A stretch of DNA of 64,000 nt from Rhodobacter sp. (lineage in GTDB: Bacteria > Pseudomonadota > Alphaproteobacteria > Rhodobacterales > Rhodobacteraceae), in the NCBI GenBank assembly GCA_020637555.1, contig JACKKF010000002.1, positions 248,001-312,000 of the forward strand. Reading direction: 5' to 3'. Numbering within the stretch: the stretch's first letter is position 1; each line of letters begins with the position of its first letter. The notes below the pieces were generated by a model that saw only the letters and a program-made list of their open reading frames with translations, did no database searches and was not told where the DNA came from. Positions 51,207-60,337 of the stretch are shown here, piece after piece. Both the position numbers and the translations under genes were made by a program.

Positions 51207-52244
51207 TCACGGAAAGCCGACGCGGTCGAATATCTCGGTCGCCTCGGCGGCATTGATCCCATAGATCGACACGTTGACACCCGAGTTGCGGAACTGCGTA
51301 TAAGGCGCAACCGGTCCGTGGATCTGCACGCCGGGAACGATCGGGAACTCGTTGTTCGAATCCGCGAAGATCGCCTGGGCTTCGTCCGACACCAGGTATT
51401 CCAGGAACCGGATCGCGTTGTCGCGGTTGGGCGCATGCGCCGCGACACCCGCGCCCGAGATGTTCACATGCGCCCCGCGTCCGGGCGCGGCCTCGGTGCC
51501 CTGATTGGGATAGAAGAACGCCACCGCGTCGGCGACCGCACGGTCGTCGGCATTGTCCGATTGCGCCAGCGCACCCCAGTAATAGGTGTTGGACACCGCG
51601 ACCGAACACTCCCCGGCCGCCAGCGCCCTGAGCTGGTCGCGGTCGCCCCCTTGCGGCGGCCGCGCCAGGTTGCGCGCCACGCCCGCAGCCCATTGTTCGG
51701 CCGCGTCGGCGCCCAGGTCCTCGATCAGTTCGGCCAGCAGCGAGATGTTGTAGACCGACGAGGACGAGCGGATGCAGATCTCGCCCTCAAGCCGCGGATC
51801 GGCCAGATCCTCGTAATCGTTCAGCCAGTCGGGCCGCTCGCCCTTGCGGGTGAAGATCACCCGCGCCCGCGCGGAAAGCCCGAACCACAGGTTGTTCGGA
51901 TCGCGGAAGTTCGCGGGCACGCGGCTGTCGAGATAGGCATCCTCGACCGGCTGGAACACGCCCGCCTCGACCGCGCGCTGCAGGCGTCCGCCATCCACCG
52001 TGACATAGAGATCGGCGGGGCTGTTGTCGCCTTCGGTCAGGATGCGTTGCAGCAACTGCTCGCCGTCACCCTCGATCAGGTTGACGCGAATGCCGGTCTC
52101 GCGGGTGAAGTTCTCATAGATCCTGAGGTCGGTGTCGTAATGCCGGGCGGAATAGAGGTTCACCTCCTGCGCCAGGGCCGCCTGGGCCAGCAGGGGCGTG
52201 GCGCCGATCAGGGCCAGTCCGAAAAGGGTCGCGCGTCGCAGCAT
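51207..52244 (-). CDS. Ferric iron ABC transporter substrate-binding protein
   Basis: A 345-residue periplasmic protein of the FbpA/FutA group. Signal peptide MLRRATLFGLALIGATPLLA; the mature start QEVNLYSARHYDTDLRIYEN is typical. The tandem Tyr that bind Fe(III) are in VSNTYYWGALA; GECSVAVSNT and NISGAGVAAHAPN are also conserved. It delivers ferric iron to the FbpB-type permease encoded divergently. ATG 52244 gives the signal peptide; the upstream open frame lies in the promoter region. Confidence 0.9.
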   Translation of the reverse strand: MLRRATLFGLALIGATPLLAQAALAQEVNLYSARHYDTDLRIYENFTRETGIRVNLIEGDGEQLLQRILTEGDNSPADLYVTVDGGRLQRAVEAGVFQPVEDAYLDSRVPANFRDPNNLWFGLSARARVIFTRKGERPDWLNDYEDLADPRLEGEICIRSSSSVYNISLLAELIEDLGADAAEQWAAGVARNLARPPQGGDRDQLRALAAGECSVAVSNTYYWGALAQSDNADDRAVADAVAFFYPNQGTEAAPGRGAHVNISGAGVAAHAPNRDNAIRFLEYLVSDEAQAIFADSNNEFPIVPGVQIHGPVAPYTQFRNSGVNVSIYGINAAEATEIFDRVGFP

Positions 52245-52412
52245 CGTGGTCTGTCTCCGTTGGATTGGGGCCTGCCTGGCGGGCCGCATCACGGCGTCTG
52301 GGTTGGCGTCGGCCCCTTGCATAGACCTCCGGCTCTTTTCTGACAATAAGAATCGGATATCTGGACAGCGTGTCGCGGATCGGCTAGGGCGAAACAGCAG
52401 TCGAGGATGCGC

Positions 52413-54122
52413 ATGGCCAACACCGCTTCACCCCCCGAGGACGCGCGCCCGTCGCGGCCCAGCCCGTCGCCCCGCGCCGCAGGACGCGGCCGGGCCGTCA
52501 ACGGATGGAGCCTGGGCGCGGTTCTCGTGGCGGGCCTGATCGCGCTGCCGATCGTCGCGGTCGTGGCGCAGGTCCTCATCCCGTCCGGCGGGGCCTGGGC
52601 GCATCTGGCGTCGACCGTTCTGCCGCTCTATCTGCGCAATTCGCTGTTGCTGGTCGCGCTGACGGTGGCACTGGCGTCGGCGATGGGGGTCGGGGCGGGC
52701 TGGTTGATCGCCGGTTTCGAGTTTCGGGGCAGGGGCGTCCTGCAATGGGCGCTGATGTTGCCCATGACCATGCCCGGCTATGTCATCGCCTATGTCTATT
52801 ATGACCGGCTGGCCTATGCCGGCCCGGTCCAGAGCGCCCTGCGCGCGCTGTTCGGCTGGGGCAGGCACGATTACTGGTTCCCGCAGATCGCATCCCTGCC
52901 CGGGGCCGCCGTGCTGCTGGCGCTGGTGCTCTATCCCTATATCTACCTGCTGACGCGCGCGGCCTTCGCGACGCAGTCCCTGCACCTGATCGAGGCGGCG
53001 CGCGCCCTCGGCCAATCGCCGCGCGGCGCCTTCTTCCGTGTCGCGCTGCCGATGGCACGTCCCGCCATGGTCGCGGGCGCGGCCTTTGTCGCGATGGAGA
53101 CACTGGCGGATTTCGGCACGGTGCAGCATCTGGGCGTGCAGACCCTGACCACGGGGATCTTCCGCACCTGGTTCGCGCGAGGCGAGCCGGTCGCGGCGGC
53201 CCAGCTGGCGGCGTTGCTGATCGGCTTCATCGCGGTGGCGCTGGTGCTCGAACGCATCCTGCGCGGATCGCGGCGCTATACCGGCGATCCGGCCGGCCGG
53301 TCGGCGACGGCCGCCGCGCGCCATGCGCTGACGGGCTGGCGCGCCTGGATCGTGATGGCCCTTTGCGCGTTTCCGATCCTTGCGGGGTTTGTCGTGCCGA
53401 TGGGCGATCTGGTGCGCCGCGCCCTTCTGGTCGGCGATCCGATGTGGGGCCCCCGGTTCCTGGCCTTTGCCGCCAACTCGCTGATGCTGGCGGGCATGGC
53501 CGCGCTGCTTCTGCTGTCGGTCGGCCTGTTCCTGGGCTATGCGCGACGGCTCGACGGCTCGCCCCTGGTGCGCGGCGCCCTGGGTGTCGCCGGGATCGGC
53601 TATGCGATGCCGGGCGCGGTGATCGCGGTCGGCATCCTGCTGCCCCTCAGCTGGGCGGACCAGACGCTGGACACCTGGGCGCGGGCCAGCTTCGGGGTGT
53701 CGACGGGCCTGTTGCTGACCGGCAGCTATGTGGGCCTTCTCTATGCCTATGCGGTGCGGTTCCTGTCGATCAGCCTGAACACCATCGAGGCCTCGTTGCA
53801 GCGCATACCGCCGTCGCTGGACGATGCCGCGCGCGGGCTGGGATCGGGACCGGGACGGACCCTGCTGTCGGTGCATTTCCCGTTGCTGCGCGGCGGGCTG
53901 TTGTCGGCGGCGATCTTCATCTTCGCGGATGTGATGAAGGAACTGCCCGCCACCCTGATCGTGCGGCCGTTCAACCTGGACACGCTGGCGATTCGCACCT
54001 ACCGGCTGGCCTCGGACGGGCGCCTGGACGAAGCCTCGACCTCGGCGTTGCTGATCGTGGCGCTGGGGATCATCCCGGTCGTTCTGCTCAGCCGGGCCAT
54101 GGACCAGCCCGGCGCGCATTGA
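52413..54122 (+). CDS. Ferric iron ABC transporter permease, fused two-domain type
   Basis: A 569-residue inner-membrane protein with two MetI-type permease domains of about six helices each, as in FbpB. The EAA loops are visible in IEAARALGQSPRGAFFRVAL and LDDAARGLGSGPGRTLLSVH. ATG 52413 is preferred to 52407 because GAGG at 52403-52406 lies at the right distance. It is divergent from the binding protein. No ATP-binding subunit (FbpC) gene is present in the window, so one must be recruited from elsewhere. Confidence 0.92.
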   Translation: MANTASPPEDARPSRPSPSPRAAGRGRAVNGWSLGAVLVAGLIALPIVAVVAQVLIPSGGAWAHLASTVLPLYLRNSLLLVALTVALASAMGVGAGWLIAGFEFRGRGVLQWALMLPMTMPGYVIAYVYYDRLAYAGPVQSALRALFGWGRHDYWFPQIASLPGAAVLLALVLYPYIYLLTRAAFATQSLHLIEAARALGQSPRGAFFRVALPMARPAMVAGAAFVAMETLADFGTVQHLGVQTLTTGIFRTWFARGEPVAAAQLAALLIGFIAVALVLERILRGSRRYTGDPAGRSATAAARHALTGWRAWIVMALCAFPILAGFVVPMGDLVRRALLVGDPMWGPRFLAFAANSLMLAGMAALLLLSVGLFLGYARRLDGSPLVRGALGVAGIGYAMPGAVIAVGILLPLSWADQTLDTWARASFGVSTGLLLTGSYVGLLYAYAVRFLSISLNTIEASLQRIPPSLDDAARGLGSGPGRTLLSVHFPLLRGGLLSAAIFIFADVMKELPATLIVRPFNLDTLAIRTYRLASDGRLDEASTSALLIVALGIIPVVLLSRAMDQPGAH

Positions 54123-54241
54123 GCGCCGCGCCGCCGCTGACAAAGGTTTGACCCCCCGATGCGGGCTTTCGGGTTTGCCTTGGGGCGCGCTCTGCGCATA
54201 TTGAGGGCTGATTGCCCGTTCGCGCCCCAAGGATTCCGATT

Positions 54242-54907
54242 GTGACCAGCAGACGCCAGTTCCTCTTGACCAGTTCCGCCGTGCTTGCGGCCCCGTTTCT
54301 CGCCCCGGCCCGCGCGCTGGCATCACCGGCAGACTGGGACAGCTGGGATGCCGAGGTGACGCCGCCCGGCTACATCCCCGAGATTTCCAATCCCTGGGGG
54401 CTGCAACCGCGCTTTCTGCCGCGCCGCGTTCAGGCCAACCCGGGCCTCAGGGCGGGGGATATCCATGTCGATGCGGTGGCGCGCTATCTCTATCACATCC
54501 ACGACGACGGCACGGCCATGCGCTACGGAGTCGCGCTCGGTCGCAACGACCTGTATCAGCCCGGGGTCTTCACCGTCGGGCGCAAGGCCAAGTGGCCGCA
54601 GTGGACCCCCACCGCGACGATGATCGAACGCGATCCCGATTATGCCCAGTATGCCGATGGAATGCCCGGCGGCCCGACGAACCCGCTGGGTTCGCGGGCG
54701 CTGTATCTCTATTCGGGCGGGCGCGATACCTATCTGCGCATCCACGGCACGCCGCAGCCGCGTTCGGTCGGCTACCGCGCCAGCTCGGGCTGCGTGCGGA
54801 TGGTGATGGCGCATATCATCGACCTGTACGAGAACGTCCAGACGGGCGCGACCGTCTATCTGTATCCGGCCGAGGAAATCAGCTATACCTACACCGGCGG
54901 CGCGTGA
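54242..54907 (+). CDS. L,D-transpeptidase with Tat signal (YkuD family)
   Basis: A 221-residue exported protein. The start is GTG 54242, preceded by AAGGATTCC; it gives MTSRRQFLLTSSAVLAAPFL, a twin-arginine signal. The YkuD catalytic domain (about 70-215) ends with YLRIHGTPQPRSVGYRASSG followed by CVRM, that is the H-G-T...S-x-G-C-V-R motif with the nucleophile Cys. L,D-transpeptidases make 3-3 cross-links or attach lipoproteins to peptidoglycan. A strong terminator follows. Confidence 0.92.
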   Translation: MTSRRQFLLTSSAVLAAPFLAPARALASPADWDSWDAEVTPPGYIPEISNPWGLQPRFLPRRVQANPGLRAGDIHVDAVARYLYHIHDDGTAMRYGVALGRNDLYQPGVFTVGRKAKWPQWTPTATMIERDPDYAQYADGMPGGPTNPLGSRALYLYSGGRDTYLRIHGTPQPRSVGYRASSGCVRMVMAHIIDLYENVQTGATVYLYPAEEISYTYTGGA

Positions 54908-54933
54908 TCGGCACGAGCCTCCCGGACTGAAGA

Positions 54934-54959
54934 AAAGGGCCGCGCAAGCGGCCCTTTTT
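54934..54959 (+). terminator. Rho-independent terminator of the L,D-transpeptidase gene
   Basis: GGGCCGC (54937-54943) and GCGGCCC (54948-54954) with a GCAA tetraloop, extended by AAA/TTT and followed by five T. It also lies at the end of the convergent lipoprotein gene and could serve both. Confidence 0.9.
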
Positions 54960-54961
54960 CC

Positions 54962-55234
54962 TTACTCGCGCGGGCGCGAACAGATCGGTCGGCCATCGTT
55001 GGTGCGCAACGGCAGAAAGGTCGTCTCGACCACGCCGGCGTGCTGATACCAGTAGCAGCCATCGTTCGGTTCGATGATGACCGCCGCCAGGTTCTGACCC
55101 GGCGCCGCGGCCTCGGCCAGCCCCTCGGGCAGCTCCTCGAGGAACGCGGGCCCGGTCGTGGTCGGTTCGCCCGACGAGACACAGGCGGAAAGCAACAACA
55201 ACGATGCCGCCGAGACGCTGCGCAGGATGGTCAT
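54962..55234 (-). CDS. Small putative lipoprotein
   Basis: A 90-residue protein with lipoprotein signal MTILRSVSAASLLLLSAC (lipobox LSAC). The mature part contains IEPNDGCYWYQHAGVVETTF and LRTNDGRPICSRPRE, with two cysteines likely bridged. It resembles small Rhodobacteraceae lipoproteins of unknown role. The ATG at 55234 is preceded by GGTGAAGGAACCCCTTGG on the minus strand. Confidence 0.7.
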   Translation of the reverse strand: MTILRSVSAASLLLLSACVSSGEPTTTGPAFLEELPEGLAEAAAPGQNLAAVIIEPNDGCYWYQHAGVVETTFLPLRTNDGRPICSRPRE

Positions 55235-55459
55235 CCAAGGGGTTCCTTCACCAGAAAAGGGGGTGCGCCGACCATCGCAGCATTGCCGCCAAGGTCAAGC
55301 GGATGCTGGCGCCTTGCACGCAGTTGTGGCCGGCGGGGCACGGCCGAACGCGGCACGGACAGCCCGGTGCCACCCCCTGCGCCAAACCGCCCGCCACCGA
55401 TCAACGACCCGCAAGATCGCGGTGAAAGCTGATCGATTTCAACATGATGCAAGGATAAG

Positions 55460-55534
55460 TGGCAGCCCGTAGGGGAGTCGAACCCCTCTTTTCAGGTTGA
55501 AAACCTGACGTCCTAACCGATAGACGAACGGGCC
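55460..55534 (-). tRNA. tRNA-Glu (anticodon TTC)
   Basis: A 75-base cloverleaf on the minus strand: 5' GGCCCGTTCGTCTATCGG, anticodon arm TCAGG-TTTTCAA-CCTGA with TTC, T-arm GAGGGGTTCGACTCCCC and an encoded CCA. The acceptor pairs GGCCCGT with ACGGGCT (one G-T). Confidence 0.96.
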
Positions 55535-55671
55535 ACCGAGGCCGCTTTGGCGATTGCCGTCGCGGCGTGGGGCGGTATTTAGGCCAGCGCCGCGGTGGGC
55601 GCAAGGGGGATTTTCGGGGCTTGTGACAAAATTTTCAACGCCCTGACCGGCGGATCGTGGTGCACACAGGG

Positions 55672-57414
55672 TCAGGCGCGCGCGGCGTCGTCGAGGCGCA
55701 GTTGCACGCGGTTCCTGCCGCCGAAATGGTTGATCTCGATCCGGCCGGCCAGGTGCAGACGGCCGGGGCCAGGACGGTCCAGCGCGGGCCCCAGAGGGCC
55801 GTCAAAGGCGCCAAAGGCGATGCCATCCAGCTGCAGGCCGCCGGGCTCGCCAAAGCGCAGCCGCAGGTGGGTGGAGCCCACGCGCCGCGCATCCGTCAGC
55901 ACGACCGAGGGAAAGGCGAATCGCGGCGCGGGCGCGGCCTGCCCATAGGGGCCGGCGCGCTCCAGCGATTCGATCAGTTCGACCGAGGCGCCCCCGGGCA
56001 TCAGCAGACCGTCGAGCCTGAGGTCGCCCGCGCCGCCGGTCCCCGCACCCTGACGGGCCAGCAGGGTGGACAGGCGGTCCATCGCCTCGTCGAGCCGGTC
56101 TCGCGCCACCGTCAGCCCGGCCGCCATGCGGTGCCCGCCGCCCTTCAGCAGCAAGCCTTCGCTCGCAAGGCGCTGGATCGCGGCCCCCAGGTCCACGCCG
56201 CCGACCGATCGCCCGGACCCCTTGCCCTCGTCACCGTCGAGGGCGATCACGACCGCGGGGCGATTGGTGGCCTCTTTCAGGCGCGCGGCGACGATCCCGA
56301 TGACGCCCGGGTGCCAGCCCTCGGCCGCGGCCCAGACCAGAGGACCGTCAAGCCCGCGGCGCTCGGCCTGGGCGAGGGCTTCCTCGCGGACGGCCTGTTC
56401 GATGGCGCGGCGGTCGTCGTTCAGTTGATCCAGCCGCGTCGCTAGGCGCTGCGCCTCGAACGGGTCCTGCGTCGCAAGCAGTCTGGCCCCCAGGTCGGCC
56501 GCGCCGATCCGCCCGCCGGCGTTCACCCGTGGTCCCAGAACGAACCCCAGATGATAGGGCGTCGGCGCCCGGTCGACGCGCGCGACATCGCTGAGCGCGA
56601 CCAGACCTGGCCGTCCGCGTTGGGCCATGATGCGCAGACCCTGCCGCACGAAGGCACGGTTCACGCCGATCAGGGGCGCGACATCGGCCACCGTCGCCAG
56701 CGCCACGAGATCCAGGAACCCCATCAGATCGGGGCCGGCAACACCCTGGTCCCGCAGGCGCCGGTTGGCTTCGACCAGCAGCAGGAAAACCACGCCGGCC
56801 GCGCACAGATGCCCCAGGTCGCCGCTTTCGTCCTGCCGGTTGGGATTGACCACCGCCAGCGCGGGGGGCAGGGTCTCGGCCCCCAGGTGATGGTCGACGA
56901 CGACGACATCCGCGCCCGTCGCGGCGGCGATCGGTCCGTGCGAGAGCGTGCCGCAATCGACGCAAACGATCAGCCGGTGATCGCGCGCCAGGGCCGCCAT
57001 CGCGGGTTCGTTGGGGCCATAGCCTTCGTCGATGCGGTCGGGGACATACAGCGTGGCATCATGGCCCATGGCTCTCAGCCAGGTCAGCAGCAACGCCGCC
57101 GAGGACCCGCCGTCCACGTCGTAATCGGCAAAGATCGCGATCCTTTCGCGGTCGCGCAGGGCCGACAGCAGGCGGTCGGCCGCGGCCTCCATGTCGCGCA
57201 GACCGCGCGGGTCGGGCAGCAAGGCCCGCAGCGACGGGGCGAGATAGTCCTCGACCCCGCCGGGTTCCACGCCGGTGCGCGCCAGGACCGAACACAGCGC
57301 CAGCGGCAGGCGGGTCGATTGCGACAACGCCTCGGCCTTGCGCTGGACGGCGGGGTCGGGACCGACCCAGCGCCGCCCGGTGAGCGAGGTCTCGACGCCG
57401 AGAAACGCCGTCAC
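55672..57414 (-). CDS. recJ: Single-stranded-DNA-specific exonuclease RecJ
   Basis: A 580-residue DHH-family nuclease. Motif I FADYDVDGGSSAALLL (DYDVDG in place of the common DYDADG), motif II CVDCGT, motif III VVVDHHLGAE, and the DHHA1 domain with GRSVGGVDLGAAIQRLA and GGGHRMAAGL; an OB-like domain follows near the C terminus. RecJ degrades 5' single-stranded ends in recombination and mismatch repair. It starts overlapping the glpX stop by four bases (ATGA), in the common hom-glpX-recJ order of this group. Confidence 0.94.
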   Translation of the reverse strand: MTAFLGVETSLTGRRWVGPDPAVQRKAEALSQSTRLPLALCSVLARTGVEPGGVEDYLAPSLRALLPDPRGLRDMEAAADRLLSALRDRERIAIFADYDVDGGSSAALLLTWLRAMGHDATLYVPDRIDEGYGPNEPAMAALARDHRLIVCVDCGTLSHGPIAAATGADVVVVDHHLGAETLPPALAVVNPNRQDESGDLGHLCAAGVVFLLLVEANRRLRDQGVAGPDLMGFLDLVALATVADVAPLIGVNRAFVRQGLRIMAQRGRPGLVALSDVARVDRAPTPYHLGFVLGPRVNAGGRIGAADLGARLLATQDPFEAQRLATRLDQLNDDRRAIEQAVREEALAQAERRGLDGPLVWAAAEGWHPGVIGIVAARLKEATNRPAVVIALDGDEGKGSGRSVGGVDLGAAIQRLASEGLLLKGGGHRMAAGLTVARDRLDEAMDRLSTLLARQGAGTGGAGDLRLDGLLMPGGASVELIESLERAGPYGQAAPAPRFAFPSVVLTDARRVGSTHLRLRFGEPGGLQLDGIAFGAFDGPLGPALDRPGPGRLHLAGRIEINHFGGRNRVQLRLDDAARA

Positions 57415-58374
57415 TTTGCCGGGGTGCGATAGCTCATGCGCCGGACCGACCCGGTCTTCGAGCGCATCAGCAGGGTTTCGGTGGTGACCCAGCCCGGCTC
57501 GCGCTTGATGCCCGGCAGGATCGACCCGCTGGTCACGCCGGTGGCCGAAAAGATCACATCCGCCGTCACCATCTCGTCGCGGGCATAGATGCGGTTCAGG
57601 TCGGTGATCCCCGCCTTGGCGGCGCGGCCACGCTCGTCATCGTTGCGAAACAGCAGCCGGCCAAAGATCTGCCCGCCCATGCATTTCAGCGCCGAGGCCG
57701 CCAGCACCCCCTCGGGTGCGCCGCCGGACCCCATATACATGTCGATCCCGGTGATTTCGGGTTCGGCGCAGTGGATCACGCCGGCCACGTCGCCATCGGT
57801 GATCAGACGGATCGCCGCGCCGGTCGAGCGGACCTCGCGGATCAGGTCCTCGTGTCGGGGCGCTCCAGGATGCAGACGGTGATGTCGGTCGGATCGCAGC
57901 CCTTGGCCCCGCCAGCGCGCGCACCCGTTCGGCGGGCTCCATGTCCAGCGTGACGGTGCCGGGGGCATAGCCGGGGCCGATGGCCAGCTTGTCCATATAG
58001 ACGTCAGGCGCGTGCAGCAGCGTGCCGCGCGGCGCCATGGCGATCACGGTCAGCGCGTTGGGCATGTCCTTGGCGGTCAGCGTGGTGCCTTCCAGCGGAT
58101 CGAGCGCGATGTCCACGGCCGGTCCGTTGCCGGTGCCGACCTCTTCGCCGATGAACAGCATCGGGGCCTCGTCACGCTCGCCTTCGCCGATCACGACGAC
58201 ACCCTTGATGTCCAGCATGTTCAACTGATTGCGCATCGCGTTGACGGCTGCCTGGTCGGCGGCCTTTTCATCGCCGCGTCCGACCCAGGCGGCGCTTTCC
58301 AGCGCGGCGGCTTCCGAAACGCGGGCGAGGCCCAGCGACAACAGGCGATCGTGGAACAAGGGGGATTCGGTCAT
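57411..58374 (-). CDS. glpX: Class II fructose-1,6-bisphosphatase GlpX, frameshifted
   Basis: GlpX hydrolyses fructose 1,6-bisphosphate in gluconeogenesis. Both halves are well conserved but in different frames: the first (SLGLARVSEAAALESAAWVG, VVIGEGERDEAPMLFIGEEV, ALDPLEGTTL) up to ERVRALAG, the last from RHEDLIREV onward (IRLITDGDVAG, YMGSGGAPEGVLAASALKCM). Between them the normal sequence KGCDPTDITVCILERP is found in the third frame. One base each seems missing from C-run 57907-57910 and G-run 57857-57860 (plus-strand notation). Restoring both gives one intact protein of about 321 residues. Confidence 0.92.
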
Positions 58375-58513
58375 CGGGGCACCTTCGGGTTTGACTGCTC
58401 GGGTCCCGTTCTAGCGGTTTGGCCCATTCGCGCCAAGCCGGAAGGCCCCGGAAACCCCGGTTTTACCCCCAAGATACGGTGGCGAAACGCGATGGTTGCG
58501 CTACCTGCGGCGC

Positions 58514-59800
58514 TCAGACTTCCTCGATCCGCAGCGCGACAGGTTCGCCGACCAGCACCCCGGTGCCGGCAAAGCGTGCCAGCGCCTCGGTGATGTCGTC
58601 GGACGAGGCCTTGTGCGTCACGATCAGCACCGGTGCGTCGGCGCCTTCGTGCGAATATTGCCGCATCCGGTCGATCGAGATGCCCGATTCCCCCAGCGCG
58701 GTGGCGATCTTCGCCAGCGCGCCGGGCTTGTCCAGCAAGGTCATGCGCAGATACCACGGCGCGCCCGCGCTGACGACGGCGGGCGCGGCGGCGGCCAGGG
58801 TCGCGGCAGGCTGGCCAAACACCGGCAGTCGGAACCCGCGGGCGATATCCATCACGTCGCCCATCACGGCGCTGGCGGTCGGACCTTCGCCGGCGCCGGC
58901 GCCACGCAGCACGATCTGGCCGACGCTGTCGCCTTCGATCACCACCATGTTGGTGCCCCCGTCGAGCTGTCCCAGCGGATGCGTTTCCGGCACCAGGCAG
59001 GGGGTCATGCGCTGTTCCAGGCCGCGCCCGGTCATCTGCGCCACACCCAGGAGCTTGATCGAATAGCCCATGTCGCGCGCCAGCCGGATGTCATCCAGCG
59101 AGATCGACTGAATCCCCTGCAACACCACCGCGTCGAAATCGACACGGGTGCCAAAGGCGATGGCGCTGAGCAGGCTCAACTTGTGCCCGGCGTCGATTCC
59201 GCCGACATCGAGGTTCGGGTCGGCTTCGAGATAGCCCAGACGCGCGCATTCGTCGAACAGCACGTTATAGCCCTGGCCCGTCGCCTCCATCCGCGTCAGG
59301 ATATAGTTGCAGGTGCCGTTCATCACCCCCATGACACGCTTGACTGCGTTGCCGGCCAGCCCTTCGGTCAGGGCCTTGATCACCGGAATTCCCCCCGCGA
59401 CGGCGGCCTCGAAGCGCAGCACGCGACCGTTCGCATCGGCCAGCGCGGCCAGATCGTTGCCGTGGTGTGCCAGCAGCGCCTTGTTCGCGGTGACCACGTC
59501 CTTGCCGCGTTTCAGTGCCGTTTCGACCAGGGCTTTCGCCGCGCCATTCTCGCCCCCCATCAGTTCGAGAACCACGTCGATGTCATCGCGGCGTCCCAGT
59601 TCGACGGGATCGTCCTCCCACCCATAGGCGGAAATGTCGGCGCCGCGTTTCTTGCTGCGCGAATTGGCGCTGACGGCGGCAATCTCGATGCGCCGGCCAA
59701 CCCGCGTCTCGATCAGGTCCGCATGGGTTTGCAGGATCTTGACCACGCCGATGCCGACCGTGCCGAGACCGGCGATGCCGAGACGAAGAGGGCTGGACAT
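58514..59800 (-). CDS. hom: Homoserine dehydrogenase
   Basis: A 428-residue enzyme that reduces aspartate semialdehyde to homoserine for threonine and methionine. The NAD(P) motif is GIAGLGTVGIGVVKILQ; the catalytic region shows VVTANKALLAHHGNDLA, GIPVIKALTEGLAGN and MNGTCNYILTRMEATG. A C-terminal ACT domain (about 350-428; LRMTLLDKPGALAKIATALG) implies feedback control by threonine. It is separated from glpX by 139 bases. Confidence 0.96.
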   Translation of the reverse strand: MSSPLRLGIAGLGTVGIGVVKILQTHADLIETRVGRRIEIAAVSANSRSKKRGADISAYGWEDDPVELGRRDDIDVVLELMGGENGAAKALVETALKRGKDVVTANKALLAHHGNDLAALADANGRVLRFEAAVAGGIPVIKALTEGLAGNAVKRVMGVMNGTCNYILTRMEATGQGYNVLFDECARLGYLEADPNLDVGGIDAGHKLSLLSAIAFGTRVDFDAVVLQGIQSISLDDIRLARDMGYSIKLLGVAQMTGRGLEQRMTPCLVPETHPLGQLDGGTNMVVIEGDSVGQIVLRGAGAGEGPTASAVMGDVMDIARGFRLPVFGQPAATLAAAAPAVVSAGAPWYLRMTLLDKPGALAKIATALGESGISIDRMRQYSHEGADAPVLIVTHKASSDDITEALARFAGTGVLVGEPVALRIEEV

Positions 59801-59920
59801 GGGGTGCTCCGAAGCTGATCGCGACCGAACCGCCCGGCACGCGCGCGGTCTTTGGCGCGAGGATTAGCCGGTTGGGCGCCGAGGTGCAATGCGCCTGCGG
59901 CGCCGCACCGATCCCGCGTG

Positions 59921-60205
59921 CTATTCGGTGCGCTCTTTCAGCGCATCGGCCCGCGATCGCAGCGCCCGGTCATCGGGCTGTTCCAGCGTGGCCCGGCGCA
60001 GACGTTCGGCGCGGGTGCGCAGCGCGGCGGCGCGCCACGTCAGCGCATTGGCCACCTGCGCGCCCTGGCTGTCATCCCCGGCCATCACCGCGCGGGCCGC
60101 CAGTTCGTCACGGCTGAGAAGCGACGGAGCGTCCGGCGCGACCGTACCGCAGCCCGCCAGGGCGGTGACGACGGCAAGCAGGGGCAGGGCGGGTGCACGA
60201 CGCAT
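59921..60205 (-). CDS. Small putative lipoprotein
   Basis: A 94-residue protein with lipoprotein signal MRRAPALPLLAVVTALAGC (lipobox LAGC). The mature part is helical and Arg/Ala rich (RAAALRTRAERLRRATLEQP), likely a short coiled coil. No family is recognised. ATG 60205 gives the signal sequence; the open frame to 60634 runs across the TetR promoter and gene. Confidence 0.65.
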   Translation of the reverse strand: MRRAPALPLLAVVTALAGCGTVAPDAPSLLSRDELAARAVMAGDDSQGAQVANALTWRAAALRTRAERLRRATLEQPDDRALRSRADALKERTE

Positions 60206-60310
60206 GGGGGCTCCGGTTCGTGAGACTGCGGCCACAGTAACCCGGGGCGCGGCGGCTGTGAAGCGGGTGTGCCCCGACACGGCGGACGGGTGCCGGATTC
60301 GGGGTTGAAT

Positions 60311-60324
60311 TGAACGGATGTTCA
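60311..60324. promoter_or_regulatory. Probable TetR operator
   Basis: TGAAC-GGAT-GTTCA is a perfect 5+4+5 inverted repeat ending 13 bases before the start codon of the TetR-family gene. Position and symmetry fit autoregulation. Confidence 0.6.
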
Positions 60325-60337
60325 GTGACAATGCCTC

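Noticed and set aside
52320..52360. Possible Fur/iron box between the iron transport genes
   Set aside because: AT-rich and suggestive but no good match to Fur, Irr or RirA consensus by eye.
57857..57910. Programmed frameshifting in glpX
   Set aside because: No slippery heptamer with pseudoknot was seen, two shifts would be needed, and purF shows the same defect; error is simpler.
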